From Vibrio superstes (GTDB lineage Bacteria > Pseudomonadota > Gammaproteobacteria > Enterobacterales > Vibrionaceae), in assembly GCF_003569005.1 (NCBI RefSeq), contig NZ_BCUR01000004.1, positions 1,835,111 to 1,899,110 on the forward strand: 64,000 nucleotides of DNA, given 5' to 3'. The position numbers and the translations under genes were made by a program. A model generated the notes under the pieces. It was not told the origin of the DNA. It searched no databases and saw only the letters and a list, made by a program, of their open reading frames with translations. Positions 16,443 through 24,951 of the stretch are shown piece after piece (positions within the stretch are counted from its first letter, which is position 1; each line of letters starts with the position of its first letter).

Positions 16443-17096
16443 CTATGTGATTTTCTTGGCAATTTTATTTTCATCTTCTCTAATTAGTGTCGATTCACCC
16501 TCATCGGAGTTGTTATCGAGACCTGAATATGTTTGCTTTTTGTTAACAGACTGAGTCTCTACAGGCTCAATTTCAGCATCACTTTCTTCAAGCTTGCCCT
16601 GCTGATTTTGCTCCTCATTCACAAGCAGTTGCGACTCATCGGTAGGCTCAAGATCTTCAGCCAACTCCTCTAGTTGCTCCACTTTCTCGCGCGTCCAATT
16701 ACGAAGCTTACTGGCTACATCGGCAGATAGCGGTTTTATCTGACTAAAGTCTTGGTTGTAGTCATTGAGCTCATCGACCTCACTAAATTGCCCGCTGAAA
16801 AAGAGGCTACGCAACGCTCGTTTCTTTAACTCAGGGGCAACATCTGAAGCCAACAGCGCAGACATGGCATTGCCCTTTTTTTGCTCCTCTGAGACTTCTA
16901 TTTCATCGTCTGATGTCGGTTCTTGCTCTGCAAGCTCGCTCGAATCTATGGGCTCCAAATTGGCTTCGTCGAGTTCTAGCTGCTCTTCAACTATCGCTTC
17001 AGGTTCCACCTCAAGCTGAGGATTCTCTATTTCTTCCTCAAGCTCGGCAGGTGCTGAATGCTTATGCAGCAATCTTTCAAACAATCCACGGCTCAT
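16443..17096 (-). CDS. DUF3306 family protein
   Basis: This 217-residue, very acidic, probably disordered protein (E and D rich, pI low) has a compact central region (GNAMSALLASDVAPELKKRALRSLFFSGQFSEVDELNDYNQDFS) that is the DUF3306 core. Such genes occur next to DUF3305 in formate dehydrogenase clusters, and here the pair is 21 bp apart. No enzyme motif is present. Function is unknown; an assembly role is inferred from gene neighbourhood. Confidence 0.8.
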   Translation of the reverse strand: MSRGLFERLLHKHSAPAELEEEIENPQLEVEPEAIVEEQLELDEANLEPIDSSELAEQEPTSDDEIEVSEEQKKGNAMSALLASDVAPELKKRALRSLFFSGQFSEVDELNDYNQDFSQIKPLSADVASKLRNWTREKVEQLEELAEDLEPTDESQLLVNEEQNQQGKLEESDAEIEPVETQSVNKKQTYSGLDNNSDEGESTLIREDENKIAKKIT

Positions 17097-17117
17097 AATG
17101 ACACTCCTGATCTTCCA

Positions 17118-17543
17118 CTATCGACTGGCACGACCCGCACCTTTACGTTTTTTACGTTTGTGCTCAATCAATTCTCCATGCCGAGCAAGATAGGCCTCCA
17201 TCCATGCCTGCACTGCCAATGGTAAATCCACCGATAGCACCAGATAGTCGCCATCCAGAAAACTGCCTGCTACGCTTTGTGACACAGTAACCGAAACAAG
17301 GCTTAGCGATTCGGTATCGTTTTCCAACACCACGAACAATTTAGGGGTTTGCGAATTCAGGTTAAAACGGTAATCGGTTCTCTCATCTCTAAACAGTTGG
17401 ATTTCAGCATCGATGCCCGTCTCACTCTTCGAAGGGTCTAAAAATATCTCTTCGATGTTCCAATTGCTGGTTTGCCACTTAGAGTTTTGTGTTTGATGTA
17501 GAATAATCTGACATCTAATGGGCCAATTATCTTCCGTTTTCAT
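17118..17543 (-). CDS. DUF3305 family protein
   Basis: This 141-residue soluble protein has the DUF3305 layout: an N-terminal beta-rich part beginning NWPIRCQIILHQTQNSKWQ, then LFRDERTDYRFNLNSQTPKLFVVLEND, and a basic tail (KRKKRKGAGRASR). It is the first gene of the minus-strand fdh unit, so the promoter should lie in 17544-17674, shared back to back with fdhD. Function unknown. Confidence 0.8.
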   Translation of the reverse strand: MKTEDNWPIRCQIILHQTQNSKWQTSNWNIEEIFLDPSKSETGIDAEIQLFRDERTDYRFNLNSQTPKLFVVLENDTESLSLVSVTVSQSVAGSFLDGDYLVLSVDLPLAVQAWMEAYLARHGELIEHKRKKRKGAGRASR

Positions 17544-17674
17544 TGGTACCTCGTTAAGCTAAGTCATTATTATTTAAATAGTTCTACCCGAGCCAGCTCG
17601 AGTAACTGAAAGATGGGCTTTGCCCCCTCACCTTTCTACACAACACTGTTCTAGTATAGAAAAAGGAATTCTGG

Positions 17675-18526
17675 ATGCCTAAAGCGCCCCATTTTGTTGC
17701 CGTTGGCCAACCCCCGTCTCAAACCCAGAGTGTGACTGTCTTTGATGAATATGGAGAGCCACTGAGCAAAGATATTGCTTGCGAGTGTCCCTTAACCGTT
17801 CTGCTCAACTGGCGAGAGATCGTGACTCTGATGACGCTTGGGTCTCACCCTGGTGCTCTAGTATTAGGTTATCTTAAAAATCAAAGCTTTATATCAGACC
17901 CTACCCAACTTGATTCCGTGTTGATAGATTGGGAAACAAACAGTGTGGCAGTGGTCACCAAAGAAAATACAGACTTCCTCGAAAAAGCCTTAAAAAAGAA
18001 AACTGTCACCTCGGGCTGTGGACAAGGCACCATGTACGGCAACGTAATGAAAAGCCTAGAAAATTATCAAGTGCCACAAACAAAGATCAAACAAAGTGCC
18101 CTGTATTCCACACTGATGGCGCTGACCCACTACAACGATACCTACAAAAAGGCCGGTGCCGTTCATGGCTGTGCCGTTTGCAGAGAAGGGGAAGTGGTTT
18201 CCTTTGTGGAAGATGTAGGCCGTCACAATGCTGTGGATACGCTAGCGGGTGAGATGTGGCTTAGCCAAGACACGGGGGACGATAAGATTTTCTACACCAC
18301 AGGTCGACTCACCTCAGAAATGGTGATCAAAGTAGCCCAGATGGGTATCCCTACCCTGCTTTCCCGCTCTGGTGTTACCCAGATGGGTCTCGAGTTGGCA
18401 GAGCGATTTGGCATCACTATCATCGCCAGAGCCAAGGGGCTGCGTTTTCAGGTCTACCACGGGGTAGAAAAAATCGAATTTGACGGCAAGCACGCCGATA
18501 ATGAAGACATCAAAAAGGATCGATAA
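17675..18526 (+). CDS. fdhD: FdhD formate dehydrogenase accessory sulfurtransferase
   Basis: FdhD passes sulfur from IscS to the bis-MGD cofactor of formate dehydrogenase before it is inserted. The 283-residue protein has the signature VEDVGRHNAVDTLAGEMW (178-195) and GRLTSEMVIK. The active-site loop reads SGCGQGTM (113-120). Only C115 is present, where E. coli FdhD has a CxxC pair. It is first in the plus-strand operon with tupABC, mobA and mobB-moeA, and diverges from the fdh structural operon. Confidence 0.95.
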   Translation: MPKAPHFVAVGQPPSQTQSVTVFDEYGEPLSKDIACECPLTVLLNWREIVTLMTLGSHPGALVLGYLKNQSFISDPTQLDSVLIDWETNSVAVVTKENTDFLEKALKKKTVTSGCGQGTMYGNVMKSLENYQVPQTKIKQSALYSTLMALTHYNDTYKKAGAVHGCAVCREGEVVSFVEDVGRHNAVDTLAGEMWLSQDTGDDKIFYTTGRLTSEMVIKVAQMGIPTLLSRSGVTQMGLELAERFGITIIARAKGLRFQVYHGVEKIEFDGKHADNEDIKKDR

Positions 18527-18531
18527 ATCTC

Positions 18532-19395
18532 ATGTTTCTCAAACCTTTATTTCAACGCATTAAACAGTTCCAACCCACTCAAAAGCGTGCAGTATTACTG
18601 GCTGCGCTATCTTCATTAATCCTTGTTACTGCTCCAGCACATGCAGACTCAAAATCACTGCGCATGGCAACCACCACCAGCACCTATCACTCAGGCCTGC
18701 TGGATTATCTGTTGCCTACCTTCACCAAGGACACAGGGTACGAGGTTCAGTTATTGGTTACGGGATCGGGCAAAGCCTTAAAAATGGGAGAGATGGGTGA
18801 TGTCGATATCGTTCTTACTCACTCGCCTAAGGCCGAAAAAGCCTTCCTTGATGCGGAATTTGGTGTCGATGCTCGCTCGGTAATGTACAACGATTTTATT
18901 TTAGTCGGCCCTAAAGATAACCCAGCTAAGCTTAGCCAAACAGATAGCGCTGCAAGCGGCTTAACTAAGATTGCCGACAGCAAGTCTGTATTTATTTCTC
19001 GCGGCGATGACTCAGGCACGCACAAAAAAGAGCTGTCATTATGGGAAGTGGGCAGCGGCACTCATGATTGGAATAACTACCGCTCTATCGGTCAAGGCAT
19101 GGGGCCGACATTGAACATGAGTTCGGAATTACAAGGCTATACTTTGACTGACAGAGGCACCTGGCTTGCTTATCAAGAGGCTCTCGATCTTGCTATTTGG
19201 GTGCAAGGCGATCCTGCCCTATTCAATCAATACCAAATTATTCGTGTTAACCCGAAGCGCTACCCTGACCTAAACATTGATGGCGCTAAAGCGCTCAGTG
19301 ATTGGATAGTGAGCGACAAGGCTCAACACTTGATTGACCAATTTCAGGTCAAGGGGGAGAAACTGTTTACTGCTGATGCGAAAACGTCCAACTAA
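18532..19395 (+). CDS. tupA: TupA, tungstate-binding periplasmic protein
   Basis: This 287-residue periplasmic binding protein has a signal peptide (hydrophobic run ending PAHADS). The TTTSTYHSGLLDYLLPTF start and YNDFILVGPKDNPA segment mark the TupA/WtpA-like tungstate binders rather than ModA. Later SRGDDSGTHKKELSLW is also typical. It would capture tungstate (possibly molybdate less well) for the TupBC importer. It is 5 bp downstream of fdhD, and its stop overlaps the tupB start (TAATG). Confidence 0.9.
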   Translation: MFLKPLFQRIKQFQPTQKRAVLLAALSSLILVTAPAHADSKSLRMATTTSTYHSGLLDYLLPTFTKDTGYEVQLLVTGSGKALKMGEMGDVDIVLTHSPKAEKAFLDAEFGVDARSVMYNDFILVGPKDNPAKLSQTDSAASGLTKIADSKSVFISRGDDSGTHKKELSLWEVGSGTHDWNNYRSIGQGMGPTLNMSSELQGYTLTDRGTWLAYQEALDLAIWVQGDPALFNQYQIIRVNPKRYPDLNIDGAKALSDWIVSDKAQHLIDQFQVKGEKLFTADAKTSN

Positions 19396-20093
19396 TGAAT
19401 ATTGGTGACACTACAATAGAAGCCATTAAGTTGCTTCTTAGCCTCGACCCCGCGCTGTGGAAGGTAGTCTCTATCTCCTTCAGCGTGTCGTTGTTCGCCC
19501 TCAGTTTATCCTTACTGCCTGCCATCGCCATTGCACTGCTACTGGCCTATGCGCCATTTCCTGGGCGAAATATTGTCACTTCAATAGTCAACACACTGCA
19601 GGCGGTACCGACCGTGGTCATCGGCTTATTGCTGTATATGACACTGTCGCGCTCCGGCCCCATGGGCGACTGGCAATGGTTGTTCACACAAAAGGCAATG
19701 ATACTTGGACAGATACTCATCGCAATGCCTATTCTTATCTCTATGCTCCAAGCTGGGTTTCAAAGCGTCGATATGCGCAACGTCGAAACCTCCATTACCT
19801 TAGGGAAGTCTTATCCTCAGGTATTTAGAGCACTGTTATGGGAAACACGGTTTGCGTTAATTGCGGCTATTGTGACCGCATTTTCACGAATAGTCACAGA
19901 GGTCGGATGTTCCATGATGGTCGGGGGTAATATCCTAGGCCATACACGAAACATCCCAACCGCAATTGCCTTAGAGAGTTCAAGAGGCGCATTTTCACAG
20001 GGTGTGGCGTTGGGTATTGTGTTGCTGCTACTAGCACTGATACTCAATTTTGTCTTAACGTCTTTGCGTGGGCAAAGTCATCTTCGAGTCTAG
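19395..20093 (+). CDS. tupB: TupB, tungstate ABC transporter permease
   Basis: This 232-residue inner-membrane permease has about five to six TM helices and the ABC importer EAA loop (ETSITLGKSYPQVFRALLWETRFALIAAIVTAFSRIVTEVG). It forms the channel of the tungstate importer. It overlaps tupA by 1 bp and precedes tupC by 12 bp. Confidence 0.9.
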   Translation: MNIGDTTIEAIKLLLSLDPALWKVVSISFSVSLFALSLSLLPAIAIALLLAYAPFPGRNIVTSIVNTLQAVPTVVIGLLLYMTLSRSGPMGDWQWLFTQKAMILGQILIAMPILISMLQAGFQSVDMRNVETSITLGKSYPQVFRALLWETRFALIAAIVTAFSRIVTEVGCSMMVGGNILGHTRNIPTAIALESSRGAFSQGVALGIVLLLLALILNFVLTSLRGQSHLRV

Positions 20094-20105
20094 AGGCGAG
20101 AATCA

Positions 20106-20828
20106 ATGTCAATACAACTAAGAGCCCAAGATTTGTCTAAGCGCTATGATGATCGGGTTCTGTTTCACATCCCTAGCCTAACTCTGGGCCCTAGCGATGC
20201 CATCTATTTAAAAGGCCACAATGGCGTTGGTAAAACAACCTTGCTGAAGATACTTGCCGGTTTGACAACCCCGAGCAGTGGCACCATAAATGGCAATGAG
20301 ATTTCAACATTCCACCGACTATTCAAACGAAAACTATTCAGAGATGTGGTGTATCTTCATCAGTCGCCTTATATGTTTGATGCAAGTTTGGTGGATAACA
20401 TTCGCTATGCCTTACCCCTTACCTCTCAACAAGGTTTAAATAGTCGTACTCGAGCTATTCACGCCCTAAGACAAGTAGGACTAGAGTCCTTGGCAGACGA
20501 ACACTGCTCTGTGCTTTCTGGAGGGGAAAAACAACGCCTTGCCATGGCAAGAGCTTGGATTGTTAACCCATCCATATTATTGATGGACGAACCCAGTGCA
20601 TCATTGGATATGGAGTCTACACAAGGCATAGTCTCTCTCGCCAAAGACCTGCTAGACCGAGGCTCAAGTATTGTTATCACCAGTCATCAACAAAACGGGC
20701 TAACCAATCTCTGTGATACTCAGTGGAGCATAGAGAATCAGGGTCTAACCGTAACTCCTCATCTTCGAATCATCGATGAAGAAATCAAACACATCGAACC
20801 CATTACCCACAATATTTTAGGGAACTAA
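20106..20828 (+). CDS. tupC: TupC, tungstate ABC transporter ATPase
   Basis: This 240-residue ABC ATPase has Walker A GHNGVGKTTLLK, Q-loop in VVYLHQSPYMF, signature LSGGEKQRLAMARAW, Walker B ILLMDEPSASLD and the H-loop SHQQ. It energises TupAB. The C-terminus lacks an added regulatory domain such as the Mop domain of ModC. One base separates its stop from mobA. Confidence 0.9.
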   Translation: MSIQLRAQDLSKRYDDRVLFHIPSLTLGPSDAIYLKGHNGVGKTTLLKILAGLTTPSSGTINGNEISTFHRLFKRKLFRDVVYLHQSPYMFDASLVDNIRYALPLTSQQGLNSRTRAIHALRQVGLESLADEHCSVLSGGEKQRLAMARAWIVNPSILLMDEPSASLDMESTQGIVSLAKDLLDRGSSIVITSHQQNGLTNLCDTQWSIENQGLTVTPHLRIIDEEIKHIEPITHNILGN

Positions 20829-20829
20829 T

Positions 20830-21399
20830 ATGAATTCAATAAGCTGGGTCGTCCTAGCCGGAGGCCAAGCCACGCGTATGCAAGGTCAAGACAAAGGGTT
20901 AGTGGAACTCAATGAGAAACCGCTGATCGAATACGTTCTTGAGGTTCTCAAATCCCATACCGACTCTGTTTACATCAATGCCAATCGCAGCCAAGAGCGT
21001 TATCAAGAATATGCGCCGGTTTTTGCCGATCAATACCAAGGGTTTGTTGGCCCAATGGGCGGGATTCACGCTGGATTAACCCATGTCGACAGTGAATGGG
21101 TGGGTTTTGTGCCATGCGATTGCCCGCAAATTTCTCCCACTCTGATTCAACGTATGCAGCAAGAAATAAACGATGAAGATGAGATATTAGTGGCCCATGA
21201 CGGTGACTTTATACAGCCCGTGTTCACTGTATTTCGTCACAGCGTACTAGAGCGATTGCAGCAGTTCCTTGATGATGGTGAACGCAAGATCATCCTCTTC
21301 TACGATCGCTGTAACACAAGACAGATCGACTTTAGCGACATCAAAGAAAGCTTTGTGAATCTTAACTCGAAGCAAGAATTACTTAAATTTAAGCAGTAA
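20830..21399 (+). CDS. mobA: MobA, molybdenum cofactor guanylyltransferase
   Basis: This 189-residue cytoplasmic enzyme links GMP to Mo- or W-molybdopterin to make the MGD cofactor used by formate dehydrogenase. The N-terminal nucleotide-binding motif is WVVLAGGQATRMQGQDKGLV. Other family motifs are GPMGGIHAGL and FVPCDCPQISP (catalytic Asp) and QPVFTVFRHSVL. It lies between tupC and mobB-moeA with 1- and 3-bp gaps, so it is part of one cofactor operon. Confidence 0.95.
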   Translation: MNSISWVVLAGGQATRMQGQDKGLVELNEKPLIEYVLEVLKSHTDSVYINANRSQERYQEYAPVFADQYQGFVGPMGGIHAGLTHVDSEWVGFVPCDCPQISPTLIQRMQQEINDEDEILVAHDGDFIQPVFTVFRHSVLERLQQFLDDGERKIILFYDRCNTRQIDFSDIKESFVNLNSKQELLKFKQ

Positions 21400-21402
21400 C
21401 CC

Positions 21403-23193
21403 ATGAAAATGATTCGTAACACACCAATTCTTGGCTTTGCCGCGTTTAGCGGTACGGGAAAAACGACCCTACTTGAGCAGCTTATTCCTTTGCTCACTAG
21501 CGCAGGTCTTAAGCTTGGCGTTCTTAAGCATGCTCATCACAACTTCGATATCGATCAAGAGGGTAAAGACAGCTATCGCTTGCGAAAGGCTGGCGCGACG
21601 CAAATGCACATCAGCTCACGCTATCGCAATGCCATGATTACTGAAACCCCAGACGAAGAAGCGACCTTCGAGCACCTTCTAATGCAGTTTAAGCACGATG
21701 AACTCGACTTAATTCTCATTGAAGGATTTAAGAGTCAATCGTTCCCAAAGATTGAATTGCGCCGTGAGGCTCTGCAAAACTCGTGGATGTATCCAAGTGA
21801 TGACAACATCATCGCGGTTGCCACCGATATCGTTTTAGATTGCCCACTGCCAAAGTTTGACATCAACGACCTTGACGCTATCGCTGAGTTTATCGTCGCT
21901 AGAGTGAAGCCTGGCGACACCGTAGACAAGAAGCAAAGCGAAGAGAGCGTTGCTGCGTGTTGCGATACCCTCTCCCCCGCTTTTCTTTCTGTTGAGCAAG
22001 GAATAGAGCGTATATTGGATGCCGTCTCAGAGATTGAGGGACATACCCACGTAGAGGTGGATAACGCCCTGCAGCATATCTTGGCTGAAGATGTAGTATC
22101 GAACATCAACGTTCCGCAACACACCAATTCAGCAATGGATGGCTTTGCTATTCGCGATGAAGATGTGTCTGTTGAGCGCTTTGAGCTCGTTGCCGAAGTA
22201 ATGGCAGGTCAAAACTATCCGCACCCTTTGCAAGCAGGCGAAGCGGTTAAGATCATGACTGGCGCACCAGTGCCTTGCAATGGCACCACCGTTGTTATGC
22301 GTGAGCAATCCGACACCTTCACGGAAGAAGGTACTCGTTTTGTCACCTTCAATGGCGCTACAGTCAAACCTGGGCAAAATGTTCGCTGTGCAGGAGAGGA
22401 TCTTGCCGACGGACAAAGTGTCTTTGAGAAGGGCTGCAAAATAGGCGCCGCCGAAATGGGCATGATTGCCTCGCTAGGCATCAACCAATGCTTGGTCAAA
22501 CGTAAGCTCAAGGTGGCTATATTCTCCACCGGTGATGAGGTGCAACACCCAAGTCAGTCTCAAAGAGAAAATTGCATCTACGATTCAAACCGTTATGCCC
22601 TGATTGGCCTGCTGACACAACTCAATTGTCAAATATTGGACCTTGGGATCCTTGAAGATGACCATCATCAGATCGAGAAGGCCGTCTCAGAAGCGGCGCA
22701 GAATGCGGATCTAGTCCTGACCACAGGCGGTGTCTCTGTGGGCGATGCTGATTACATCAAGGACGTACTGGAGCAAAACGGTAATATCGATTTTTGGCGT
22801 ATCAATATGCGACCAGGCAGACCGCTGGCCTTTGGTAAGATTGGCGAGACACCTTTCTTTGGCCTTCCGGGTAATCCTGTTGCGACTATGGTCTCGTTCA
22901 TTAACTTTGTGGAGCCGGCTATCCGCAAGATGCAAGGCGACCAGAAATGGGCTCCCAATAAACTTCGCGCATTAGCGAGTGAATCATTACGCTCTCGTCA
23001 TGGACGCACTGAGTTTACGCGAGGTGTCTACAGCCTAAATGAGCAAGGCCAACTGGTTGTTCGCTCCACCGGCAAGCAAGGATCAGGCATACTGCGCTCG
23101 ATGAGTGAAGCTAACTGCTTGATTGAGATTGAGCCTTTGTATGCCAAGGTTGAACAAGGTGAATTGGTTACCATCATCCCCCTGACAATCTAA
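21403..23193 (+). CDS. moeA: MobB-MoeA bifunctional fusion, molybdenum cofactor synthesis
   Basis: This 596-residue fusion has two halves. Residues 1 to about 170 are the GTP-binding adaptor MobB (P-loop AFSGTGKTTLLEQL, then GVLKHAHHNFDID). After a linker, residues about 195-596 are MoeA, which inserts the metal into adenylylated molybdopterin. The MoeA half has AMDGFAIRDEDV, IMTGAPVPCNGTTVVM, STGDEV, TTGGVSVGDADYIKDV and GLPGNPVA. It ends the fdhD-tup-mob operon and is followed by a clear terminator. Both halves look intact. Confidence 0.93.
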   Translation: MKMIRNTPILGFAAFSGTGKTTLLEQLIPLLTSAGLKLGVLKHAHHNFDIDQEGKDSYRLRKAGATQMHISSRYRNAMITETPDEEATFEHLLMQFKHDELDLILIEGFKSQSFPKIELRREALQNSWMYPSDDNIIAVATDIVLDCPLPKFDINDLDAIAEFIVARVKPGDTVDKKQSEESVAACCDTLSPAFLSVEQGIERILDAVSEIEGHTHVEVDNALQHILAEDVVSNINVPQHTNSAMDGFAIRDEDVSVERFELVAEVMAGQNYPHPLQAGEAVKIMTGAPVPCNGTTVVMREQSDTFTEEGTRFVTFNGATVKPGQNVRCAGEDLADGQSVFEKGCKIGAAEMGMIASLGINQCLVKRKLKVAIFSTGDEVQHPSQSQRENCIYDSNRYALIGLLTQLNCQILDLGILEDDHHQIEKAVSEAAQNADLVLTTGGVSVGDADYIKDVLEQNGNIDFWRINMRPGRPLAFGKIGETPFFGLPGNPVATMVSFINFVEPAIRKMQGDQKWAPNKLRALASESLRSRHGRTEFTRGVYSLNEQGQLVVRSTGKQGSGILRSMSEANCLIEIEPLYAKVEQGELVTIIPLTI

Positions 23194-23216
23194 TTTTTCC
23201 CTCTAACGCTATTGCC

Positions 23217-23245
23217 AAGGGTTTCGATTTATCGAAACCCTTTTT
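23217..23245 (+). terminator. Terminator of the fdhD-tupABC-mobA-moeA operon
   Basis: The stem GGGTTTCG (23219-23226)/CGAAACCC (23233-23240) is extended by AA/TT and followed by TTTTTATTAT, 24 bp after the moeA stop. Confidence 0.85.
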
Positions 23246-23378
23246 ATTATAAATTTTCATTATAATTTGGATAAGCAATGATAATTTCTTATCTTCAATA
23301 TCCTTAGGTATAGTGAGCTTAATCGAATTCCACTCATACCACGCATTGGTCTGATACCAATGCCAGCGAGGATACGCC

Positions 23379-23762
23379 ATGAAATTTCTACACACTATGC
23401 TTCGAGTTGCCGACCTGGATAAATCCATCGAGTTCTACACTAAGGTTCTGGGCATGAAGGAACTTGAGCGTCACGAAAACACTGAGTATCGCTACACGCT
23501 AGTGTTTGTTGGCTTTGCTGACAAATCAAGCTCAACCACTATTGAACTGACCTATAACTGGGATACTGATGCGTACGACCACGGTAATGCATTCGGTCAT
23601 ATCGCTCTTGGTGCTGACGATATCTACGCAGCGTGCGATAAAATCAAAGCGCTGGGTGGCAATGTCTCTCGTGAACCAGGTCCAGTAAAAGGCGGCGAGA
23701 CTCACATCGCTTTCGTTAAAGACCCTGATGGCTACGCAATCGAACTGATCCAACTAGGCTAA
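23379..23762 (+). CDS. gloA: Lactoylglutathione lyase (glyoxalase I)
   Basis: This 127-residue enzyme converts the glutathione hemithioacetal of methylglyoxal to S-lactoylglutathione. The metal ligands of Ni-type GloA are all in place: H5 in FLHTMLRV, E56 in TIELTYNW, H74 in FGHIALG and E122 in [16 protein letters not shown] and PGPVKGG are also typical. It is 18 bp upstream of nemA, a pairing also seen in E. coli as nemA-gloA. Confidence 0.95.
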   Translation: MKFLHTMLRVADLDKSIEFYTKVLGMKELERHENTEYRYTLVFVGFADKSSSTTIELTYNWDTDAYDHGNAFGHIALGADDIYAACDKIKALGGNVSREPGPVKGGETHIAFVKDPDGYAIELIQLG

Positions 23763-23780
23763 TTTGAGAGGAAAATAATA

Positions 23781-24878
23781 ATGACTAACGCACTATTTCA
23801 ACCGATTCAACTGGGTCCACTTTCTCTCAAGAACCGCATTGTAATGCCACCAATGACTCGCTCTCGCGCAAGTCAGCCAGGTAACATTGCTAACGATATA
23901 ATGGCTCAATACTACGCACAACGCGCAGAAGCAGGCCTTATCGTTGCTGAAGGCACGCAAATCTCAGCATTGGGACAAGGCTATGCTTGGACTCCAGGTA
24001 TCTACACTGAAACACAAATTGCTGGCTGGAAAAAAGTCACTGACGCTGTGCATGCGAAAGATGGCAAAATCTTCGCTCAGTTGTGGCACGTAGGTCGCGT
24101 AACGCACCCTGACAACATTGGTGGCGAGCAGCCTATCTCATCCTCTGCACTTAAAGCGGAAAATGTGAAGGTGTTCATCGACAATGGTACTGATGCACCA
24201 GGTTTTGTTGACGTTGTTGAACCGCGTGAGATGACAAAAGCGGATATCGAAATGGTGGTTGAGCAATACCGTCAAGCTGCTCTAAACGCTATCGAAGCGG
24301 GCTTTGATGGTATCGAACTGCACGCAGCAAACGGCTATTTGATTAACCAGTTTATTGACTCAGAAGCCAATAGCCGCACTGATGAATACGGTGGCTCAAT
24401 TGAAAACCGTCTGCGCTTCCTTGGTGAAGTGATTACGGCAATGTCAGAAGCTATTGGTTGTGATCGCGTTGGTGTACGTCTAGCTCCATTTACTTCATTA
24501 AATGGCACTGTTGATGCAACACCGGTTGAGACTTACGTTGCCGCGGCTGCACTTCTGGACAAGCTAAACGTAGTTTACGTGCACATTGCCGAAGTCGATT
24601 GGGAAGACGCACCAGAAACACCAAAAGAGTTCAAGACTGCGGTTCGTGAAGCGTATAAAGGCGTGCTTATTTATGCGGGTCGCTACGACGCAGAAAAAGG
24701 GGCTGCAGCTATCAAAGAAAACACCACTGATATGGTTGGTTTTGGTCGTCCGTTTATTTCAAACCCAGACCTTCCTAACCGCATCAAGAAGGGGTATCCT
24801 CTAGCTTCTCATAACCCAGAAACGTTATTTGGTGGTGCAGAGCAAGGCTTAACAGACTACCCTGTCTACCAAGCTTAA
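23781..24878 (+). CDS. nemA: Old yellow enzyme family alkene reductase (NemA-like)
   Basis: This FMN-dependent NADPH oxidoreductase of 365 residues has a TIM-barrel fold. It starts LFQPIQLGPLSLKNRIVMPP and has substrate/FMN residues in QLWHVGR, GIELHAANGYLINQF and SRTDEYGGSIENR. The C-terminal phosphate loop is in MVGFGRPFISNPDLP. It reduces electrophilic alkenes, nitro compounds and reactive aldehyde adducts. Cotranscription with gloA points to defence against reactive electrophiles. No NemR-type repressor gene is adjacent. Confidence 0.93.
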   Translation: MTNALFQPIQLGPLSLKNRIVMPPMTRSRASQPGNIANDIMAQYYAQRAEAGLIVAEGTQISALGQGYAWTPGIYTETQIAGWKKVTDAVHAKDGKIFAQLWHVGRVTHPDNIGGEQPISSSALKAENVKVFIDNGTDAPGFVDVVEPREMTKADIEMVVEQYRQAALNAIEAGFDGIELHAANGYLINQFIDSEANSRTDEYGGSIENRLRFLGEVITAMSEAIGCDRVGVRLAPFTSLNGTVDATPVETYVAAAALLDKLNVVYVHIAEVDWEDAPETPKEFKTAVREAYKGVLIYAGRYDAEKGAAAIKENTTDMVGFGRPFISNPDLPNRIKKGYPLASHNPETLFGGAEQGLTDYPVYQA

Positions 24879-24896
24879 TCATCGCTCAACACAATC

Positions 24897-24922
24897 AAAA
24901 CCCTGCGCTCTCGCAGGGTTTT
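24897..24922 (+). terminator. Terminator after gloA-nemA
   Basis: An 11-bp stem (24897-24907 with 24912-24922, core CCCTGCG/CGCAGGG) is flanked by A and T runs, about 20 bp after the nemA stop. Confidence 0.85.
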
Positions 24923-24951
24923 ATCGTTTTTAAGCCTACATTTGGATAACC

